Part shown: one piece after another, positions 31,751 to 35,899 of the stretch
How the letters are laid out: each line of letters starts with the position of its first letter
Numbering within the stretch: the first letter of the stretch is position 1
NCBI GenBank assembly: GCA_016936875.1
Contig: JAFGXB010000036.1
Coordinates: forward strand, 1 to 35,899
Origin: Burkholderiaceae bacterium
GTDB taxonomy: Bacteria; Pseudomonadota; Gammaproteobacteria; Burkholderiales; Burkholderiaceae_C
Direction of reading: 5' to 3'
Length of the DNA stretch: 35,899 bases
Translations under genes and position numbers: made by a program
Notes under the pieces: generated by a model
Seen by the model: only the letters and a program-made list of their open reading frames with translations
What the model was told of the DNA's origin: nothing
Databases searched by the model: none

Positions 31751-32731
31751 TCAAGCCCAGCGCACCACGAGTTTGCCGATGTGCTGGCCTTGTTCCATGC
31801 GCTGATGCGCTTGCACGATTTGCTCCGCCTGAAAAATTGTGTCCATGACGGGCCGTACTTGGCCCCGCTCAATCCAGGGCCAGACCGTTTCACGCAAGGC
31901 ACGCGCGATCCCGCTCTTGAATTCCACGCTGCGTGCGCGCAAGGTGGATCCGGTGAGCGTCTGGCGCTTGCGCATCAACAGCCCCGCATCGATTTCTGCC
32001 TGCACTCCACCCTGAACGGCAATCACGATCAGGCGCCCGTCTTCGGCAAGGCAGCGTTGCTCGCGGGCGATATAACTGCCGGCCACCATATCGAGTACCG
32101 CATCCACACCGCGCTGCGCTGTATGGGTCTGAACCACATCGACAAAGTCCTGTGTGCGGTAGTTGATGGCCAGTTCGGCCCCGAGACGGATGCAGGCCGC
32201 GCATTTCTCGTCCGAGCCTGCCGTTGCGATGACGCGCGCGCCGGCGGCAACGGCCAACTGAATGGCCGTGGTGCCAATGCCGCTACTGCCGCCTTGCACC
32301 AACAGGGTTTCACCAGCCTGCAGTCGCCCACGCTCAAACACATTGTGCCAAACGGTCAACAGCGCTTCCGGCAAGGCGGCCCCCTGCTCCGGGCTCAGGC
32401 CTGCGGGCAAGGGCAGACACTGCCCAGTTGGCGCCACGCAATATTCGGCGTAACCCCCTCCCGCAACCAACGCGCACACCAGATCGCCCACCTGAAAGTC
32501 GGTGCCATCCAGATCGCCTGAAACGATCTCTGCGCACACCTCCAAACCAGGGATGTCGGGAGCGCCCGCTGGTGGCGGGTAGAGCCCGCGACGTTGCAGC
32601 ACATCCGGCCGGTTGACACCGAACGCCCGAACGCGCAACAGCACCTCGCCCGCGCCCGCTTGCGGCAGGGGCCGCTCGCAGAGACGCAGAACCTCGGGGC
32701 CGCCGGGTTGGGAGATTTCGATGGCGCGCAT
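31751..32731 (-). CDS. NAD(P)H:quinone oxidoreductase, zinc-independent MDR family (PIG3-like)
   Basis: ATG at 32731 gives MRAIEISQPGGPEVLRLCERPLPQAGAGEVLLRVRAFGVNRPDVLQRRGLYPPP; VQGGSSGIGTTAIQLA Rossmann motif. The upstream ORF extension overlaps pnp and is spurious. Confidence 0.93.
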   Translation of the reverse strand: MRAIEISQPGGPEVLRLCERPLPQAGAGEVLLRVRAFGVNRPDVLQRRGLYPPPAGAPDIPGLEVCAEIVSGDLDGTDFQVGDLVCALVAGGGYAEYCVAPTGQCLPLPAGLSPEQGAALPEALLTVWHNVFERGRLQAGETLLVQGGSSGIGTTAIQLAVAAGARVIATAGSDEKCAACIRLGAELAINYRTQDFVDVVQTHTAQRGVDAVLDMVAGSYIAREQRCLAEDGRLIVIAVQGGVQAEIDAGLLMRKRQTLTGSTLRARSVEFKSGIARALRETVWPWIERGQVRPVMDTIFQAEQIVQAHQRMEQGQHIGKLVVRWA

Positions 32732-32753
32732 GCGACGGGTTGCGAGCGGAATG

Positions 32754-34907
32754 TCAGACGCCAGGTTCGAGGTCGGCGTCTGCCGCGGCAGGTGCCACAG
32801 CCGGTGCCGATGCATCGGCAGCATCGCCCAGCAGCGCCTTGATCGACAGACGGAAGCGACCCTTGTCGTCGGTCTCGATGACCTTGACGCGAACCTTCTG
32901 GCCTTCTTGCAGATAGTCGCTGACCTTGTTGATACGCTCGTTGGCGATCTGCGAAATATGCAGCAGGCCGTCCTTGCCAGGCAGCACGTTGACCAGTGCG
33001 CCGAAGTCGAGAATCTTGACCACGGCACCGTCATACACCTGGCCCACTTCCACTTCGGCGGTGAGGTCGACGATGCGTTGCTTGGCGATCGCGGCCTTGT
33101 CGGCATCCGTCGAGGCGATGGTGATGGTGCCATCTTCGGCGATGTTGATCTGCGTGCCGGTTTCTTCAGTGAGCGCGCGGATGGTGGCGCCGCCTTTGCC
33201 GATCACATCACGGATGCGCTCGGGGTTGATCTTCAGGGTGTAGAGACGCGGCGCGAACTGCGAGACTTCTTCGCGCGCCCCGCCCACTGCCTGCTGCATG
33301 ATGCCCAGGATGTGCATGCGGGCTTCGCGCGCCTGCGCCAGTGCCACCTGCATGATTTCGCGGGTGATGCCCTGAATCTTGATGTCCATTTGCAGCGCCG
33401 TTACGCCAGCGGCAGACCCCGCCACCTTGAAGTCCATGTCGCCGAGGTGATCTTCGTCGCCCAGGATGTCAGTCAGCACCGCAAAGCGATTGCCTTCCTT
33501 GATCAGCCCCATGGCGATGCCGGCGACATGCGCCTTCAGCGGCACGCCGGCATCGAGCAGCGCCAGACAGCCGCCGCAGACCGAGGCCATGGACGATGAG
33601 CCATTGGACTCGGTGACCTCAGACACCACACGCATGGTGTAGGCAAAGTCTTCCTTCTTCGGCAGCACGGCGAGTAGCGCGCGCTTGGCCAGGCGACCGT
33701 GGCCGATCTCGCGGCGCTTGGGCGTGCCAACGCGGCCGGTCTCGCCAGTGGCGAACGGCGGCATGTTGTAGTGCAGCAGGAAACGGTCGCGGTACTCGCC
33801 GCTCAGGGCGTCGATGATTTGCGCGTCCTGGTCGGTGCCCAGCGTGGCCACGGCCAGCGCCTGGGTTTCGCCGCGGGTGAACAAGGCGCTGCCGTGCGTG
33901 CGCGGCAGCACCGAGGTGCGGATGCTGATGGGACGCACGGTGCGGGTGTCGCGGCCGTCGATACGCGGCTCACCCGCGAGAATCTGGTCACGCACGATGC
34001 GCGCTTCCATATCGAACAGGATGCCGTCCACCTTGGTGCCGTCTGCATCCACTCCGGCCTCGGCCAGACCGGTGCGCACCTTGCCGGTCATGTCGCGCAG
34101 TGCCTGGGTGCGGGCTTGCTTTTGGGTGATTTTGTAGGCAGCGCGCAGATCGTCGCCCGCCAAGGCCTGAATGCGATCGATCAGCGCCTGATCCTTCTCG
34201 GGAGCGGTCCAGTCCCAGGCGGGTTTGCCGCCGTCGCGCACCAGTTCATGGATCACGTTGATCGCGGTCTGGAACTGCGTATGACCAAACATCACGGCTT
34301 CGAGCATGACCTCTTCAGACAACTGATCGGCCTCACTCTCGACCATCAGCACTGCAGATTCCGTTCCTGCGACCACCAGCTCCAGGCGGCTGTTGGCCAG
34401 CTCGGCGCGGCTGGGATTGAGCACATATTCGCCGTTGACATATCCCACGCGGGCAGCGCCCACCGGGCCGTTGAACGGCAGGCCGGAGACCGCCAGCGCC
34501 GCGCTGGTCGCCAGGAGGGCGGGGATGTCCGCCTCGACTTCCGGGTTGATCGACAGCACATGCACGACCACCTGGACTTCGTTGAAATAGCCTTCGGGGA
34601 ACAGCGGACGAATCGGGCGGTCAATCAGGCGCGAGGTCAGGGTCTCGTTTTCGCTCGGACGCCCTTCCCGCTTGAAAAAGCCGCCCGGAATGCGACCCGC
34701 AGCATAAGTTTTTTCGATGTAGTCGACGGTCAGCGGGAAAAAGTCCTGCCCCGCCTTTGCGGTGCGCGCCCCGACCACGGTGGCGAGCACCACGGTATCG
34801 TCCATATTGAGCAGCACGGCGCCACTGGCCTGGCGAGCGATCTCACCCGTTTCCATCGTGACTTGATGGCGGCCCCACTGGAATGTTTTGACGACTTTAT
34901 TGAACAT
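32754..34907 (-). CDS. pnp: Polyribonucleotide nucleotidyltransferase (PNPase)
   Basis: ATG at 34907 gives [27 protein letters not shown]; two RNase PH-like domains, KH domain ([19 protein letters not shown]) and S1 domain ([31 protein letters not shown]). Confidence 0.97.
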   Translation of the reverse strand: MFNKVVKTFQWGRHQVTMETGEIARQASGAVLLNMDDTVVLATVVGARTAKAGQDFFPLTVDYIEKTYAAGRIPGGFFKREGRPSENETLTSRLIDRPIRPLFPEGYFNEVQVVVHVLSINPEVEADIPALLATSAALAVSGLPFNGPVGAARVGYVNGEYVLNPSRAELANSRLELVVAGTESAVLMVESEADQLSEEVMLEAVMFGHTQFQTAINVIHELVRDGGKPAWDWTAPEKDQALIDRIQALAGDDLRAAYKITQKQARTQALRDMTGKVRTGLAEAGVDADGTKVDGILFDMEARIVRDQILAGEPRIDGRDTRTVRPISIRTSVLPRTHGSALFTRGETQALAVATLGTDQDAQIIDALSGEYRDRFLLHYNMPPFATGETGRVGTPKRREIGHGRLAKRALLAVLPKKEDFAYTMRVVSEVTESNGSSSMASVCGGCLALLDAGVPLKAHVAGIAMGLIKEGNRFAVLTDILGDEDHLGDMDFKVAGSAAGVTALQMDIKIQGITREIMQVALAQAREARMHILGIMQQAVGGAREEVSQFAPRLYTLKINPERIRDVIGKGGATIRALTEETGTQINIAEDGTITIASTDADKAAIAKQRIVDLTAEVEVGQVYDGAVVKILDFGALVNVLPGKDGLLHISQIANERINKVSDYLQEGQKVRVKVIETDDKGRFRLSIKALLGDAADASAPAVAPAAADADLEPGV

Positions 34908-34998
34908 GGCAAACTCCTGGTCAGAATGCAATCGCCGCCGTCCACGAAGCCGAACCTTCGACTCCGCGTTGAGCGCAGACACATCCGTTGAAATACCC

Positions 34999-35070
34999 GG
35001 CGGAGTGATGCCATTCCAGCGATGCCCGGTTTTTCCGGAACATCGGTGGAATGACACGGGTCACACCGCC
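34999..35070 (-). promoter_or_regulatory. Long stem-loop in the pnp 5' leader, candidate RNase III/PNPase autoregulatory element
   Basis: RNA (minus): GGCGG U GUGA CCCGUGU CAUUCCA C CGAUG UU CCGG AAAAA CCGG G CAUCG C UGGAAUG GCA UCAC U CCGCC; five stacked helices (5+4+7+5+4 bp). Confidence 0.75.
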
Positions 35071-35095
35071 ACCTAAAAACGATCGAAACAAATAC

Positions 35096-35133
35096 AAAAA
35101 ACGCCTGTGCCGGAAAACTCTCACAGGCGTTCT
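35096..35133 (-). terminator. Rho-independent terminator/attenuator between rpsO and pnp
   Basis: Minus strand AACGCCTGTG-N12-CACAGGCGTT followed by TTTT; 10-bp stem with U-tract just after the rpsO stop. Confidence 0.8.
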
Positions 35134-35147
35134 TGCAACACGGGCAC

Positions 35148-35417
35148 TTATTTACGCAGACTGAGCTTGGCGATCAGGGCGCGATAGCGATCCGCGTCCT
35201 TGCCTTTCAGATAGTCGAGCAGTTTGCGACGGCGGCTCACCATCTTCAACAGACCGCGGCGGCCATGGTGATCCTTGGCATGCGTTTTGAAGTGATCGGT
35301 GAGGTCGTTGATGCGCGCGGTCAGCAAAGCAACCTGCACTTCCGGGGATCCGGTGTCACCCGTTCCGCGGGCATTGTCGGCGACGATTTGCGCCTTGTTG
35401 AGATCAGCTACAGACAT
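35148..35417 (-). CDS. rpsO: 30S ribosomal protein S15
   Basis: 89 aa; [55 protein letters not shown]. Confidence 0.98.
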   Translation of the reverse strand: MSVADLNKAQIVADNARGTGDTGSPEVQVALLTARINDLTDHFKTHAKDHHGRRGLLKMVSRRRKLLDYLKGKDADRYRALIAKLSLRK

Positions 35418-35488
35418 ATTAGTTTCCTGTAAGAGAACACGCGAACGCAGAAGAAACCATTCCGCGCCGTGAAAGGTGAAAGCTGTGC

Positions 35489-35517
35489 ATTCTAGCCATA
35501 ACGCACAGCGCCTTCAA
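35489..35517 (-). promoter_or_regulatory. Predicted sigma70-type promoter for rpsO(-pnp)
   Basis: Minus strand TTGAAG (35517-35512), 17-nt spacer, TAGAAT (35494-35489), about 70-75 nt upstream of the rpsO start. Confidence 0.65.
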
Positions 35518-35718
35518 AACCTGCGCTCCTCAACAAAGACGAGAAAGCACTTTGCGCCGCCACGGCACGGCGAACGCTTCTGGCGCTTTGCGTGTGCGGG
35601 CGGCCGTACTGCGGATTAATTCACGACGCGCCGATTTTGTTGGCGCCCTGCTGCCGGCAACACGCGGAACCGGTTTACAGTGCGTTTACACACCACTTCT
35701 CGCACAGCCAATCGCGCC

Positions 35719-35899
35719 ATGCGCATTCAACTCCTCTCTGACCTGCACCTCGAAACCGAGACCTTCGCACCACAAGCGGCCGCAGAGGCTGATCTGCTCG
35801 TGCTTGCGGGCGACATTGACGCCAATCACACGCAAATCGATCGGTTCAAAGACTGGCCCGTTCCCGTCCTTTATGTGCCGGGTAATCACGAGCATGACC
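35719..35899 (+). CDS. Calcineurin-like metallophosphoesterase, N-terminal fragment running off the window
   Basis: ATG at 35719 translates MRIQLLSDLHLETETFAPQAAAEADLLVLAGDIDANHTQIDRFKDWPVPVLYVPGNHEHD; motifs D-x-H (SDLH), GDID and GNHE. Absent from the ORF track because no stop lies in the window. Confidence 0.9.
   Translation, partial: MRIQLLSDLHLETETFAPQAAAEADLLVLAGDIDANHTQIDRFKDWPVPVLYVPGNHEHD

Overview
This window is about 36 kb of GC-rich chromosome, most likely from a betaproteobacterium (Burkholderiales; Thiomonas-like is only a guess from gene content and synteny). Almost every interval is explained by core genes. The plus strand carries the 3' part of a molybdenum formate dehydrogenase alpha subunit (FdsA type, truncated by the window edge), a WecA/MraY-like glycosyl-1-phosphate transferase, and the first 60 codons of a calcineurin-like metallophosphoesterase that the ORF track misses. 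The minus strand carries pbpC, a very large thioester-containing alpha-2-macroglobulin, a COG4255-like protein, a LolC/E permease, and a co-oriented run of about 21 kb: rpsO-pnp-qor-tpiA-secG-tRNA-Leu(GAG)-nuoABCDEFGHIJKLMN-DUF2818-Nudix. I found no mobile element, CRISPR array, defence island or clearly novel gene system. The best leads are non-coding: a 72-nt near-perfect hairpin in the pnp leader, an inverted repeat straddling the -10 of a strong predicted rpsO promoter, a 21-bp perfect palindrome and an FNR-like box in the secG/tRNA-Leu/nuo intergenic region, an 8-bp-arm inverted repeat just upstream of the macroglobulin gene, and a hairpin between nuoJ and nuoI. All of these are predictions from reading the sequence; no searches were run.
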